Shown: positions 1 through 9,655, counted from the first letter of the stretch. The stretch: 64,000 nucleotides of DNA from Staphylococcus americanisciuri (GCF_024814435.1 NZ_JANUXY010000002.1:1-64000), one strand, 5' to 3'. The notes: generated by a model not told the origin, from the letters alone. Program-made: numbers and translations.

Positions 1-186
1 GCCAATAACTGTACATACCAGCACATCAGAGTTTACTAACTTTTCAGCCGCATATGCCACATGTGTTGGATTGACGCATACTGACTTGAATTGATACGCT
101 TTTGCCTCTTCAATCATTTTGTCGATTTGTGCACGTGTGGATTCAGGCTTTAATAATGTATGATCAATATATTTTTCGTAATTCAT
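1..186 (-). CDS. deoC: Deoxyribose-phosphate aldolase, N-terminal 62 residues (runs off the left edge)
   Basis: DeoC cleaves 2-deoxyribose-5-phosphate to glyceraldehyde-3-phosphate and acetaldehyde in deoxynucleoside catabolism. The visible part reads [17 protein letters not shown] at the N-terminus and [15 protein letters not shown] near residues 40-54, both typical of bacterial DeoC. The ATG at 184-186 is preceded on the minus strand by GGAGCAG, a good ribosome binding site. A TATAAT box lies at 223-228 on the same strand, without a convincing -35. The C-terminal catalytic lysine region lies outside the window. The gene is divergent from the his operon. Confidence 0.9.
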   Translation of the reverse strand, partial: MNYEKYIDHTLLKPESTRAQIDKMIEEAKAYQFKSVCVNPTHVAYAAEKLVNSDVLVCTVIG

Positions 187-318
187 CGTACTACTGCTCC
201 TATCTCTATGTTTATTATTTTAATTATAACATTGTGCATACTAAAAACCGATTGATTGCATATCACATAAACAAACATCAATTTATGACAGAATTCTACT
301 ATTTTTCTGATTATTCTG

Positions 319-347
319 TTGAAATACCCATTTTGGTGTGCTACGAT
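319..347 (+). promoter_or_regulatory. sigmaA promoter of the histidine operon
   Basis: TTGAAA at 319-324 and TACGAT at 342-347 are separated by exactly 17 nt. Transcription would start near 354, leaving a leader of about 48 nt before hisZ. That is too short for a T-box or a peptide attenuator, so regulation probably acts on initiation. Confidence 0.6.
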
Positions 348-401
348 AGCAATATTACAAAACACTTTAGTTTGGTAGAGAGTGAAAGCGAGGTTAACAA
401 C

Positions 402-1208
402 ATGGAGAATGCTTTGATTACGTCGAAGTTAGCGGAAGTCTCATTTTTACGTTTGGCAGAACAATGTGGGTTTCAACTTATTGATACATCATTTATTGAA
501 ACATTAAATTGGGAGACGCTAACATCAGATGATTTGAAACAAATGCAAGAACGGAGTATGTGGCAAGATCATAAGAAGCTATTTGCGTTACGCAATGATT
601 TTACAGATCAGCTCGTGCGCTATTATCAACAGTATGACCGCCAACATCAGTCGGTCGCCTACTCAGGAGCTATCGTGCGACATCAAAAGATCCAAACACA
701 ACTCGGTCTTGAATGTTATCAGCCGACGATTCAAGCAATGCACCAAGCTTTTATAACGTTTTACGATTATATTCGTGACACGTTAAACGACGACATCGAT
801 TATGTTATTCTCGGTCACTATGAACTTGTACATTTGTTGTTAGGTGATAAGCAAACGAGTGAGGTAATGACGTGGATTGCGCAACGGAATATTTCAGCGT
901 TAACAACAGCGCTCGGTGTGGAACATCCTCTTGTACAACTACTTCTGACACCGACACACGAGCAGTTACAACAACTCAATTCACGTTTTGATGCAAGCCA
1001 TCAGATTGTCGCAACGTTGAATCACTGGGATAACTTTTTCCGTTCTCTCGGCATTCAAAAGCTTTATTTAGACATAACACCGCAACCGCCACGTTCATAC
1101 TACAAAGGCATTTTTATCAATGCGGTATTAGCTAAACGACAAACGACATTAAATGGCGGTTACTACAAAGAGACACTCGAAGGATTCGGTCTCGGGCTGA
1201 CATTATAA
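402..1208 (+). CDS. hisZ: ATP phosphoribosyltransferase regulatory subunit HisZ (268 aa)
   Basis: HisZ is a catalytically dead histidyl-tRNA-synthetase-like subunit that pairs with short-form HisG to make the first enzyme of histidine synthesis. The gene sits immediately upstream of a short HisG that needs such a partner, and its C-terminal part (YYKGIFINAVL, then a GGYYKETLEGFG-like stretch) matches the class II synthetase-like fold. The start chosen is ATG 402. The reading frame stays open upstream, but those codons overlap the promoter and read as non-protein-like sequence. At 268 aa it is much shorter than the roughly 390 aa of many HisZ proteins, which appears usual for staphylococci. 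Assignment rests largely on context and fold-level motifs. Confidence 0.8.
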   Translation: MENALITSKLAEVSFLRLAEQCGFQLIDTSFIETLNWETLTSDDLKQMQERSMWQDHKKLFALRNDFTDQLVRYYQQYDRQHQSVAYSGAIVRHQKIQTQLGLECYQPTIQAMHQAFITFYDYIRDTLNDDIDYVILGHYELVHLLLGDKQTSEVMTWIAQRNISALTTALGVEHPLVQLLLTPTHEQLQQLNSRFDASHQIVATLNHWDNFFRSLGIQKLYLDITPQPPRSYYKGIFINAVLAKRQTTLNGGYYKETLEGFGLGLTL

Positions 1209-1229
1209 CTATATAAAGGAGGTTCTGGC

Positions 1230-1844
1230 ATGCTGACCATCGCATTAGCCAAAGGACGTTTATTAAAAAGTTTTATCGCTTATCTTCAACAACAAGGGGA
1301 ACATGAATTGGTTCGGTCAATTGAATCACGTGACCGCCAGCTTCAAATTCAAACGGATCAGTATCACTTTTTATTCGTGAAAGGGAGTGACGTCCCTATT
1401 TATGTCGAACAAGGCATTGCAGATATCGGTATCACCGGTAGTGACATCTTAGCTGAAGATTTATACGACGTAAATCAGCTGATTTCTTTACCATTTGGCG
1501 CTTGCCATTTTGCAGTTGCTGCGTTTGACGAAACAACGGAATATCATAAAATTGCCACGTCTTTCCCTAAAACGGCACAACGTTATTTTCAAGACACAGG
1601 ACGTGATGTCTCGTTGATTGAGTTGTCAGGCTCTATTGAACTCGCCTGTGTGATTGGGATGGTCGATGGTATTGTCGATATTGTCCAAACGGGGAACACC
1701 TTGCGTTCCAATGGACTTGTGGAGAAAGAGTTTATTGGAGACGTGCAAGCACAATTGATTACGAACCGCCAAAGTTTCTTTACTGCATCAGCTGAAATTG
1801 ATGCCTTTATTAACATGTTAGGAGTGTCTATCGTTGATTTATAA
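1230..1844 (+). CDS. hisG: ATP phosphoribosyltransferase, short form (204 aa)
   Basis: HisG joins ATP and PRPP to give phosphoribosyl-ATP, the committed step of histidine synthesis. The protein starts MLTIALAKGRLL, has the GIADIGITGSDIL motif near residues 63-75 and the PRPP-binding segment DGIVDIVQTGNTLRSNGL near 145-162. Length matches the short-form family, which lacks the C-terminal regulatory domain and requires HisZ, encoded just upstream. AAAGGAGG lies 7 nt before the ATG. Its last 11 nt overlap hisD. Confidence 0.96.
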   Translation: MLTIALAKGRLLKSFIAYLQQQGEHELVRSIESRDRQLQIQTDQYHFLFVKGSDVPIYVEQGIADIGITGSDILAEDLYDVNQLISLPFGACHFAVAAFDETTEYHKIATSFPKTAQRYFQDTGRDVSLIELSGSIELACVIGMVDGIVDIVQTGNTLRSNGLVEKEFIGDVQAQLITNRQSFFTASAEIDAFINMLGVSIVDL

Positions 1845-3096
1845 TACACAGCAGTTTTTTGACCAATACCAAGCAGTTGCTCAATTAGATACACAGTTGC
1901 ACGACCAAATTGCGACGATTTGTGAAACTGTCAAACAACACGGCGATCGTGCATTGTTTTCGTATAATGAACAGTTTGATGGTGTGGCTGTCGATACACT
2001 TGAAGTACCACATATACAGTTACAACAAGCCTACGATACGCTGGACAGTCATTTGCGCCAAGCATTAGAGCTGAGTTACAGACGTATTTATGACTATCAA
2101 TCAAACATTCGCTATCAAAATCAACCAAGTAACCAAGAAATGTATGAAGTATATCACCCCATTGAACGTGTCGGTGTCTATGTACCAGGTGGTAAAGCGA
2201 GTTATCCTTCTACCGTGCTAATGACCGCCACACTCGCCAAAGTTGCAGGTGTAAAAGAAATTGTCGTCGTCACACCTCCACAAATAGATGGCATTGCGCA
2301 AAGTGTTTTAGCCGCATGTCATATCGTCGGTGTCGATCATGTCTATCAAATAGGTGGTGCACAAAGTATTGCCGCACTGGCTTACGGTACAGAAACGATT
2401 CCGAAAGTAGACAAAATTGTCGGACCTGGTAATCAATACGTTGCCTATGCGAAAAAACTCGTTTACGGCGAAGTGGGGATTGATCAAATTGCTGGACCAA
2501 GCGAAATTGCACTTATTATCGACAGCACATGTGATGTTGACGCTATTGCATACGATGTATTAGCACAAGCAGAACATGACGAACTGGCACGTACCTATGT
2601 TATTTCAAGGGACTTCGCCTTACTTGAACAGCTCGAAACACGTTTGACGGAACTCGCTGCGACGTCAGAACGCCAAGATATTGTAACAGCGAGTTTACGT
2701 GACCACCACTATGCGATACATGTAGATAGCTTTGATGCATGTTGTCAGCTTATGAACGAAATCGCACCGGAACATGCATCAATTCAAACGGCAGAACCTG
2801 AACAATATGTACCTTGTATTCACTACGTCGGCAGTCTATTTTTAGGCAATTATGCACCGGAAGCAATTGGCGACTATATTGCAGGACCGAGTCATGTCCT
2901 ACCAACGAATCGTACTGCCCGTTTCCAACACGGACTATCGGTCAATGACTTTTTAACAAAACATACTGTCATTCAACTATCACGCAACACATATCAACAA
3001 ACCTATTATGCTGCTGCGACGATTGCACAAGATGAACAACTTTACAATCACCAATACTCTTTAACGGTTAGAATGCGAGGAGAAAATAATGATTAG
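1834..3096 (+). CDS. hisD: Histidinol dehydrogenase (420 aa), TTG start
   Basis: HisD is a zinc enzyme that oxidises L-histidinol to histidine in two NAD-dependent steps. Family motifs include GGKASYPSTVLMTATLAKVA, the VDKIVGPGNQYV loop, AGPSEIALI near residue 220, AQAEHDELA near 245 and GPSHVLPTNRTARF near 350. The start is TTG at 1834, 9 nt after GGAGTG, inside the end of hisG; there is no in-frame ATG that would keep the conserved N-terminus. It overlaps hisC by 8 nt, implying translational coupling. Confidence 0.96.
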   Translation: MIYNTQQFFDQYQAVAQLDTQLHDQIATICETVKQHGDRALFSYNEQFDGVAVDTLEVPHIQLQQAYDTLDSHLRQALELSYRRIYDYQSNIRYQNQPSNQEMYEVYHPIERVGVYVPGGKASYPSTVLMTATLAKVAGVKEIVVVTPPQIDGIAQSVLAACHIVGVDHVYQIGGAQSIAALAYGTETIPKVDKIVGPGNQYVAYAKKLVYGEVGIDQIAGPSEIALIIDSTCDVDAIAYDVLAQAEHDELARTYVISRDFALLEQLETRLTELAATSERQDIVTASLRDHHYAIHVDSFDACCQLMNEIAPEHASIQTAEPEQYVPCIHYVGSLFLGNYAPEAIGDYIAGPSHVLPTNRTARFQHGLSVNDFLTKHTVIQLSRNTYQQTYYAAATIAQDEQLYNHQYSLTVRMRGENND

Positions 3097-4099
3097 AATT
3101 GATAAAAATGAAGGTGTGGGGACACCTTTATCAGCGAAGACATACTTTGAAGTACTCAATAACCAAGATTATAACTTGTATCATGACAATGACTATGACC
3201 GCTTCTGTAAGGCTTACGCCGAATATTTCGGTGGCTTTTCAAAGGAACAAATTTGTGCGGCGAACGGCTCGGATGAACTGATTCAAAAATTGATGCTCAT
3301 TATGCCGGAAGGAGCTTGTCTCACGTTAAACCCTGATTTTTTTATGTATCAGACATATGCGGAACAAGTCCAGCGTCCAATTGAGTTTGTTGATGCAACA
3401 TCAGATTTACAATTTCCGATTGAAAACGTCTTAAAACGCATTGATGACGTACATCCGAGTTTTTTTATTTTAAGTAATCCACACAACCCGACAGGACAGC
3501 GTTTTGATGAGGATTATATTTTACAAATTGCCGATAAAATGAAGGCGGTTGGCGGTTATATTGTGGTCGATGAAGCGTATATCGACTTTTCAACACCTCT
3601 GGATATTACGCTAGAAGATCATATCATTGTCATGCATACGTTATCCAAAGCTTTTGGACTTGCTGGCTTACGTGTCGGTGTATTGATCGGCACTGAACCA
3701 ACGATTGCACGTGTGCGCCGTATTGAACACCCGTACCCACTCAATATTTTGTCATTACGCATTGCGACGTACTTGTTTGAACATCCAGAGTCAACGAAAA
3801 TATTCGTCAAACAACAACGCGACTTAAGTGACCGACTCAAGACAATCTTTACACATTATGTAGGAGACAAATTAACATTATATCCAAGTGAAACAAACTT
3901 TATTTTAACTGCGGGCGAACAAGCTGTGGCACTGGACAATTATATTTATGAACGTGGCTTTAAGCCGAGATTTTATGACCCTATCACAGAACAACCAATG
4001 AGTGATTGTGTGCGTTACTCTATTATGTCTACTGAAGATATGGATCGTTTTGAAGCGATTGTGAAAGAATGGAGTGAACAGTATGACCTTTCAAATTAA
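3089..4099 (+). CDS. hisC: Histidinol-phosphate aminotransferase (336 aa)
   Basis: This is a PLP-dependent fold type I aminotransferase that converts imidazole-acetol phosphate plus glutamate to histidinol phosphate. Visible motifs are SNPHNPTG near residue 129, DEAYIDF near 161 and the Schiff-base lysine in LSKAFGLAGLR (Lys about 187). AGGAGAAAATA precedes the ATG. Its location between hisD and hisB fixes the substrate. The gene end overlaps hisB by 17 nt. Confidence 0.93.
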   Translation: MIRIDKNEGVGTPLSAKTYFEVLNNQDYNLYHDNDYDRFCKAYAEYFGGFSKEQICAANGSDELIQKLMLIMPEGACLTLNPDFFMYQTYAEQVQRPIEFVDATSDLQFPIENVLKRIDDVHPSFFILSNPHNPTGQRFDEDYILQIADKMKAVGGYIVVDEAYIDFSTPLDITLEDHIIVMHTLSKAFGLAGLRVGVLIGTEPTIARVRRIEHPYPLNILSLRIATYLFEHPESTKIFVKQQRDLSDRLKTIFTHYVGDKLTLYPSETNFILTAGEQAVALDNYIYERGFKPRFYDPITEQPMSDCVRYSIMSTEDMDRFEAIVKEWSEQYDLSN

Positions 4100-4664
4100 A
4101 CGAGAGACGAAAGAAACACAGATTGACATGACCCTGACGCAAGGATATCAAGAAAGTCATATTAATACGGGCATAGGCTTTCTTGACCATATGTTGACAC
4201 TGTTCAGCTTTCACAGTGGCTTAGCCTTGAATATCAATGTACACGGCGACACATGGGTGGACGACCATCACACAACGGAAGACATTGGTATCGTGTTAGG
4301 TCAATTGTTATTACAACTCACACAGGCAACCCCTTATTATGAGCGTTATGGTCAACAATATTTACCAATGGATGAAACGCTAGCACGTGCGGTGGTCGAT
4401 ATTAGCGGTCGCCCTTACCTCAACTTTAATGCGACATTTAGTAAAGAAAAAGTCGGACAATTTGATACGGAGCTCGTCGAAGAATTTTTCCGTGCATTTG
4501 TGATCAATGCGCGGTTGACTGTACACATCGATTTATTACACCAAGGAAATACCCACCATGAAATTGAAGCGATTTTCAAAGCTTTTGCCCGTGCATTGAA
4601 ACAAGCATTGACGCCTGCACAAACGCAACGTATTCCATCATCTAAAGGTGTGATTGAATCATGA
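4083..4664 (+). CDS. hisB: Imidazoleglycerol-phosphate dehydratase (193 aa)
   Basis: HisB dehydrates imidazole glycerol phosphate to imidazole acetol phosphate using Mn ions. The metal-binding signatures GIGFLDHML near residue 24 and HHTTEDIGIVLG near 61 are present, with a further DLLHQGNTHHEIEAIFKAFA motif near 145-164. It is the monofunctional type with no phosphatase domain. ATG 4083 follows GGAG by 8 nt and is preferred over an in-frame GTG at 4074. The stop overlaps the hisH start (ATGA). Confidence 0.96.
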   Translation: MTFQIKRETKETQIDMTLTQGYQESHINTGIGFLDHMLTLFSFHSGLALNINVHGDTWVDDHHTTEDIGIVLGQLLLQLTQATPYYERYGQQYLPMDETLARAVVDISGRPYLNFNATFSKEKVGQFDTELVEEFFRAFVINARLTVHIDLLHQGNTHHEIEAIFKAFARALKQALTPAQTQRIPSSKGVIES

Positions 4665-5236
4665 TTGTTATTGTAGATTATGGGCTAGGAAACATTCATA
4701 ACGTTAAACGTGCAGTCGAGTATTTAGGGTACGATGTCGTCTTGTCACGTGACTCTGCGACGATTCAAGCAGCTGAACAATTGATTTTACCAGGTGTTGG
4801 TCACTTTAAAGATGCGATGACTGCCATTCATCACTATCAGCTCGACACCCTACTTCAACAATGCGAGCAACCGATGATTGGTATTTGCCTCGGTATGCAG
4901 TTAATGTACGAAGGTAGCGAAGAAGGTCATGTCGCAGGTCTGGGCTTACTCAAAGGGCATATCACAGAAATTCAAACACCTTATACTGTGCCACATCTTG
5001 GTTGGAATAACTTAATTGCGCCCTACGATGATTTACAACAAGACGTCTACTTTGTTCATAGCTACCAAGCACCAATGAATGATGATGTAATCGCTTATGC
5101 AGAATACGGCACACATATTCCAGCCATTGTTCAAAATGGTCGCTATATCGGCATTCAATTTCACCCCGAAAAAAGTGGACAAATCGGTCTGGAAATACTT
5201 GCACAAGCACTCAAAGGAGGATGGCAATATGCTTAA
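4661..5236 (+). CDS. hisH: Imidazole glycerol phosphate synthase, glutaminase subunit (191 aa)
   Basis: HisH releases ammonia from glutamine and channels it to HisF. It is a class I amidotransferase with the oxyanion segment LPGVGHF, nucleophile Cys76 in GICLGMQL, and His168 and Glu170 in FHPEKSG. Start ATG overlaps the hisB stop by 4 nt. The last 8 nt overlap hisA. Confidence 0.96.
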   Translation: MIVIVDYGLGNIHNVKRAVEYLGYDVVLSRDSATIQAAEQLILPGVGHFKDAMTAIHHYQLDTLLQQCEQPMIGICLGMQLMYEGSEEGHVAGLGLLKGHITEIQTPYTVPHLGWNNLIAPYDDLQQDVYFVHSYQAPMNDDVIAYAEYGTHIPAIVQNGRYIGIQFHPEKSGQIGLEILAQALKGGWQYA

Positions 5237-5933
5237 ACTATGGCCAGCAATTGACCTGATTGAAGGACAAAGCGTGCGCTTAACAGAAGGAGATTATGAC
5301 ACATCAGAAGCAATGACACGTTCAGCAGAAGACAGCATTCAATTTTATCAACAATTTGACTGTGTTGATCGCATTCATATTATTGATTTAATCGGCGCAA
5401 AATCACAGCGTGCAATCGAAATGGATTATATTCGCCAATTAATCGACAGTAGCACAAAACCGATTGAAGTCGGTGGAGGTATTCGTGACGAAGAGACCAT
5501 TCGTGCCTATTTATCTCACGGCGTTGACTATTGTATCGTCGGAACCAAGGCGATTCAAGATATCGCATGGCTAACAGAGATGGCAACATTATTTCCCGGG
5601 AAACTGTATGTCTCCGTTGATGCATATGATACCGACATTAAAATTAACGGTTGGTTAGAAGATGCACAGCTGAATTTATTCGACTATGTGTCCGCAATTG
5701 CGCACTTACCTCTTGGTGGGGTTATTTACACAGACATCTCCAAAGACGGCAAATTGCAAGGCCCGAACTTTGAACGTACCGCACAACTCGCTGCCCATAC
5801 ACAACTCCCTGTTATCGCCTCTGGTGGCATTCGTAATCAAGCAGACTTGCGCCAGTTAGAAAGTAGTGGTGTTGCGGCCGCTATCATTGGTAAAGCTGCT
5901 AATCAACCTGAATTTTGGGAGGGCTTGCGATGA
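5229..5933 (+). CDS. hisA: ProFAR isomerase HisA (234 aa)
   Basis: HisA is the (beta/alpha)8 isomerase acting on 5'-ProFAR to give PRFAR. Motifs are [13 protein letters not shown] at the N-terminus, [12 protein letters not shown] near 78-89, SVDAYD near 125 and [11 protein letters not shown] near 195 (phosphate-binding loops). ATG 5229 follows AAAGGAGG by 8 nt. The reading frame is open far upstream inside hisH, but that part is not HisA-like. It overlaps hisF by 4 nt. Confidence 0.96.
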   Translation: MLKLWPAIDLIEGQSVRLTEGDYDTSEAMTRSAEDSIQFYQQFDCVDRIHIIDLIGAKSQRAIEMDYIRQLIDSSTKPIEVGGGIRDEETIRAYLSHGVDYCIVGTKAIQDIAWLTEMATLFPGKLYVSVDAYDTDIKINGWLEDAQLNLFDYVSAIAHLPLGGVIYTDISKDGKLQGPNFERTAQLAAHTQLPVIASGGIRNQADLRQLESSGVAAAIIGKAANQPEFWEGLR

Positions 5934-6694
5934 TCAAAAAACGCATTATCCCCTGCCTAGACGTTAAAGATGGACGTGTCGTTAAGGGCATTCAGTTTAA
6001 AGGCTTGCGTGACATTGGTGATCCCGTTGCGCTGGCAATGTATTATAACGATAGTGGTGCGGATGAACTCGTCTTTTTAGACATTTCAAAAACAGAGCGT
6101 GGACACGATTTAACACTCGACATCATCCAACAGACCGCTTCACAACTGTTTATTCCATTGACTGTCGGCGGTGGCGTTTCAACATTGGAAGATATTTCAC
6201 AACTGCTCAAGCACGGGGCTGATAAGGTGTCCCTTAACTCTGCCGCATTAAAAAACCCAGAACTCATTCACCAAGCAAGCGAGAAATTCGGACGACAATG
6301 TATTTGTATCGCAATTGATAGTCAATATGATGCTGAAACGGACGACTATTATTGCTGTACACATGGTGGAAAGAAACGAACAAATAAGCGCGTCTATGAT
6401 TGGGTAAAAGAAGTGGAAACACTCGGTGCCGGCGAATTACTTGTAACAAGTATGGCTTATGACGGTATGAAAAATGGTTTTGACCTTGACCATTTGAATG
6501 GGATTGCACAACGTGTGAACATCCCAATTATCGCGTCAGGTGGTGGCGGTAATCCAGACCACTTTGTAGAACTATTTAATGAAACACCTGTATCAGCTGG
6601 ACTTGCTGCTAGTATTTTACACGACAAAGAAACAACGGTGACAGAAATTAAAACAACACTCAATCAAGGAGGGATTCCAGTCAGATGGCACTAA
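5930..6694 (+). CDS. hisF: Imidazole glycerol phosphate synthase, cyclase subunit (254 aa)
   Basis: HisF uses ammonia from HisH to turn PRFAR into imidazole glycerol phosphate and AICAR. Catalytic Asp11 lies in [14 protein letters not shown], and the second catalytic aspartate is in CIAIDSQYD near 130. Phosphate loops are TVGGGVST and [15 protein letters not shown] 5930 follows GGGAGGG. It couples to hisA through an ATGA overlap and overlaps hisI by 10 nt. Confidence 0.96.
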   Translation: MIKKRIIPCLDVKDGRVVKGIQFKGLRDIGDPVALAMYYNDSGADELVFLDISKTERGHDLTLDIIQQTASQLFIPLTVGGGVSTLEDISQLLKHGADKVSLNSAALKNPELIHQASEKFGRQCICIAIDSQYDAETDDYYCCTHGGKKRTNKRVYDWVKEVETLGAGELLVTSMAYDGMKNGFDLDHLNGIAQRVNIPIIASGGGGNPDHFVELFNETPVSAGLAASILHDKETTVTEIKTTLNQGGIPVRWH

Positions 6695-7314
6695 AACCAG
6701 ACTTTTCAAAAGGACTCTTGCCTGCCATTTTACAAGATACTACAACACAACAGGTACTAATGTTAGGCTATATGAATGAAGAAGCATTTGAGCGCACTGT
6801 CAATGATGGCGTCGCATGGTTCTATTCACGTTCAAAACAACGCTTATGGAAAAAAGGTGAAACATCCGGTCACACGCAACAAGTTATCGATATACATCTT
6901 GACTGTGATAATGACGCTATTTTATTGTTTGTTGCGCCCCAAGGACCTACATGCCATACAGGCTCACAAAGTTGTTTCAACACAACATCACCCTATCGAC
7001 TACAACAGCTCGAAACAACGATTCAGCAACGTGCAACAGCCCATGCCGACAAGTCATATACGCAATACTTGTTGACAGCAGGTAAAGAAAAAATCACGAA
7101 GAAATTTGGTGAAGAAGCATTTGAAGTTGTCATCGCTGCAATGAAAAACAATCGTTCCGAACTTATTGCTGAAAGCGCCGACCTCCTCTATCACTTCTTC
7201 GTCCTCTTACACGAACAAGGCGTGGCGATTCAAGATGTAGAAGCTTTACTCGCCGAACGCCATCACACCAAAAATAACTTTAAAGGGGAACGCCAAGACA
7301 TTGAGAATTGGTAG
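6685..7314 (+). CDS. hisI: Bifunctional phosphoribosyl-AMP cyclohydrolase / phosphoribosyl-ATP pyrophosphatase (209 aa)
   Basis: This fused protein does steps two and three of histidine synthesis. Residues 1-110 are the HisI cyclohydrolase domain, with WFYSRSKQRLWKKGETSGH and the zinc-binding stretch LDCDNDAILL...PTCHTG. Residues 115-209 are the HisE MazG-like domain, with EKITKKFGEEAFEVVIAA and ADLLYHFFVLL. AAGGAGGG precedes the ATG within the end of hisF. It is the last operon gene and is followed by a terminator. Confidence 0.95.
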   Translation: MALKPDFSKGLLPAILQDTTTQQVLMLGYMNEEAFERTVNDGVAWFYSRSKQRLWKKGETSGHTQQVIDIHLDCDNDAILLFVAPQGPTCHTGSQSCFNTTSPYRLQQLETTIQQRATAHADKSYTQYLLTAGKEKITKKFGEEAFEVVIAAMKNNRSELIAESADLLYHFFVLLHEQGVAIQDVEALLAERHHTKNNFKGERQDIENW

Positions 7315-7321
7315 TGACTAT

Positions 7322-7359
7322 AAAATACACGTACACATCATTGTTGCGTGTATTTTTTA
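7322..7359 (+). terminator. his operon terminator
   Basis: A perfect 10-bp stem (AAAATACACG at 7322-7331 with CGTGTATTTT at 7347-7356) and a T-rich 3' side lie 8 nt after the hisI stop. Confidence 0.85.
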
Positions 7360-7553
7360 TTTATTCAGTCTAAACAGCTAGGTGTTAAAATATAACATAA
7401 ATTTTACTACTTATATCATGTTACAATGAGATTAAGCACCATTCTAAAGTGATGTAGGATAAGACCCATCAATTTAGAAAATGCATTACTCGGATTAAGT
7501 TCCTTTATCGCAATTGTACTCAGTTTATTAACATCAACAAAGGAGTGATATTG

Positions 7554-7769
7554 ATGAATCTTGTGACACTCGTACTGCTAGGTATTATAGGCACCATGAT
7601 CTATGCACTTTTTTGTACATGGCTATTCGACTGGAATCAAAAAAGAAGAGCAAAACGGTTTGCCAACCACTCTCCCCTAACAAAAAAACAGCGCTATGCT
7701 GTCTTTTGGATTCATATATTGTTCGGCTTTATTTTCGTTATATATTTGGTTTATACGAACTATAGATAA
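7554..7769 (+). CDS. Small membrane protein of unknown function (71 aa)
   Basis: ATG 7554 follows AAAGGAG with good spacing. The protein has a hydrophobic N-terminal helix (residues 2-24), a basic stretch WNQKRRAKRF, and a second hydrophobic helix (about 48-66), so it is probably a two-span membrane protein with a positive loop. No family is recognised. It stands alone between the his terminator and a pseudogene. Confidence 0.6.
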   Translation: MNLVTLVLLGIIGTMIYALFCTWLFDWNQKRRAKRFANHSPLTKKQRYAVFWIHILFGFIFVIYLVYTNYR

Positions 7770-7854
7770 GTGCTTGGTTAGTTTCAACAATAATATAAAT
7801 ATTTCCTTATCAGTTAAACATTTTTAGGAAAAGTTAAGTAGGTTTAATGGTATA

Positions 7855-8261
7855 TTATGTATTAAAATATCTGGCATAAGCCAACTCTGCAAGTTCGACT
7901 AAAGGTATTAGTCCCCACTTGTAGAGTTGTTTTGTTGTTAAAGCACGATGAACTTCTTGCGTTTTTGAGAATCGCCAACATTTCTTATGTTAATGTATGA
8001 CTCTCATTAAACTTTACTTATCAAGTCCGTATTCACGTAATATCTCTTATTTTTCTTAATAATCCCTCTATCAAAGCAATTTATCCATCCTCCAGTTACT
8101 TGGTTAATTTCTGTTATAATCTCTTTGAAGACATCTGAGCTATTTCGTTTCGTTAGACGCCTTAAGACACAGTTTAAATTTTTCACGCTATCTAATTTGA
8201 AGTGTTTATTAAATATTAAGTAGTTATTTTTTATAACCCCCATATTTAATAAATCTTTCAT
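7855..8261 (-). pseudogene. Decayed C-terminal part of a group II intron reverse transcriptase/maturase
   Basis: On the minus strand, 8261-8007 reads LRRLTKRNSSDVFKEI and INQVTGGWINCF, which match the maturase (GIIM) domain of group II intron proteins, where LRxLTxRN and GWxNYF are standard. After an in-frame stop, another frame (about 7986-7855) reads KKCWRFSKTQEVHRALTTKQ, matching the C-terminal YWR...HRALTN segment of the same proteins. About 40 residues between them are missing, and the polymerase domain and intron RNA domain V are absent. This is therefore a truncated, frameshifted relic. A group II intron 5' end of the same orientation lies at 15.86-16.12 kb. Confidence 0.6.
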
Positions 8262-8370
8262 TTTATAAGTTTTATTATTCCTATTAATTAAAAAGCAAGC
8301 ATCATTATTACACTCACTTTCCCGAAAATTCTGATAATGGTATACTGATTTTAATATTAGAGGTGATTTT

Positions 8371-9597
8371 ATGAAAATAAATACTGCATTCTATTACTTA
8401 TTATCTGGAAGAGTTCTAGCAAACATAGGAGACAGTTTATATTACATTCTCACAATGTGGTTGGTATATGATATTACGCAAGATGCATTTTATACTGGTA
8501 TCATTAATGCACTTATTATTACGCCTAAGATTATCCAATTTCTATATGGCCCTATTATAGATCGCATTAATTTAAAGAAGGTATTGCTATATAATCAATC
8601 CATTCAATTTGTATTAATATTGCTAATAGCCGTTTCAAAATATTATGACCAATTGAATATATATCTTTTGTTCATAGTTGTACCTATCGCCTCCCTAGTA
8701 TCAGAGTTTGGTTATCCAGCTCAAACTAGGTTAATTCCGGAAGTATTAGATAAAGATAATCTCGTTAAAGGTAATTCAATGATGGCAACAGCAAACCAAG
8801 GCGTCGATGTTATCTTTAACTCAATATCTGGTATATTAATAAGCTTTTTCTCTATTACAGCACTATATTTCAGTAATACCTTGTTCTTTTTATTTGCTTT
8901 TCTACTGTTTTCAAGAATTAAATATCATTCTAAAACGCAAATAACAGTAAAAAATGATAAGTTAACCGTTAAGGAATATTTAAAGTTAATGAAAGAAGGT
9001 TTTATTCTAGTCAGAAAGTCACTTATTTGGGTATTAATCTTAGGATCAGCCACTGTCAACTTTGCGATTGGTCTCGTGTATACATTATTACCCATTTATG
9101 CCCATCAATATCATAATCCAAAAATCTATGGCTATTTATTAGCTTCTATGTCGTGTGGGTTAATTATTGGTGCTATCTTTAGCAATTATTTTAAAAAATA
9201 TAGACTTGGACCGCTTTGCTATACATCTTTTTTTGCTTCATTTTTACTTTGGTGTTTAGCACCATTTTTCAATATTTATATCTTTATTATGCTGTTTTCA
9301 CTAGGATGGGTATCGATAGGTTTATTAAATGTCGTGTTAGCCTCTGCTAGTCAGCAAGTCATCCCTAGAGATAAGCTAGCAAGAGTGGATTCTATAAAGT
9401 ATAGTTTAGGTGTCATCACGATGCCTTTAGGCGGTATCATTGGGGGTATTATCACAAAATATATTTCGGTTGAATTTTCTTTCATACTCGCTTCCATATT
9501 CTTTCTGCTTATTTCATTTCTGTGGATATTGCATAAAGATTTAAGAACTTTACCATCACAAACGAATTTAACATATACAGATATGAAAATAACATAA
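8371..9597 (+). CDS. Major facilitator superfamily exporter (408 aa)
   Basis: The protein has about 12 hydrophobic segments over its whole length and the loop-2 type motif GPIIDRINLKKVLL near residues 68-81. The QTRLIPEVLDKDNLVKGNSM stretch resembles macrolide-efflux-type MFS proteins (the MefA/MdfA-like subgroup), so it is probably a drug or metabolite exporter. The substrate is unknown. GAGGTG precedes the ATG, and a TATACT box lies just upstream at 8341-8346. The gene is noticeably more AT-rich than the his and bet genes, suggesting acquisition. It converges on betA with a shared terminator. Confidence 0.8.
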   Translation: MKINTAFYYLLSGRVLANIGDSLYYILTMWLVYDITQDAFYTGIINALIITPKIIQFLYGPIIDRINLKKVLLYNQSIQFVLILLIAVSKYYDQLNIYLLFIVVPIASLVSEFGYPAQTRLIPEVLDKDNLVKGNSMMATANQGVDVIFNSISGILISFFSITALYFSNTLFFLFAFLLFSRIKYHSKTQITVKNDKLTVKEYLKLMKEGFILVRKSLIWVLILGSATVNFAIGLVYTLLPIYAHQYHNPKIYGYLLASMSCGLIIGAIFSNYFKKYRLGPLCYTSFFASFLLWCLAPFFNIYIFIMLFSLGWVSIGLLNVVLASASQQVIPRDKLARVDSIKYSLGVITMPLGGIIGGIITKYISVEFSFILASIFFLLISFLWILHKDLRTLPSQTNLTYTDMKIT

Positions 9598-9601
9598 AAA
9601 T

Positions 9602-9655
9602 AGCCCTTAACTTCACACAACAAAGGTCGTGTGGTTAAGGGCTTTATATATTTTA
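9602..9655. terminator. Bidirectional terminator between the MFS gene and betA
   Basis: AGCCCTTAAC at 9602-9611 pairs with GTTAAGGGCT at 9634-9643, and the inner CACAC/GTGTG extends the stem. On the minus strand the stem is followed by ATTTTTAT, and on the plus strand by TTTATATATTTT. Confidence 0.85.

Noticed and set aside
102-401. N-terminal extension of hisZ by 100 codons
   Set aside because: It overlaps the his promoter and the divergent deoC start, and the translated sequence is unlike HisZ.
348-401. T-box riboswitch or histidine attenuator ahead of the his operon
   Set aside because: The predicted leader is only about 48 nt, has no histidine-rich peptide and shows no specifier or antiterminator elements.
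7883-7928. Strong hairpin (AACTCTGCAAGT with ACTTGTAGAGTT, inner GACTAA/TTAGTC) followed by TGTTTTGTT, at first taken for a terminator or intron domain V
   Set aside because: It lies within the coding remnant of the group II intron maturase (minus-strand KWGLIPLVELAEL region) and lacks the AGC triad and GNRA loop of domain V, so it is probably a chance palindrome.
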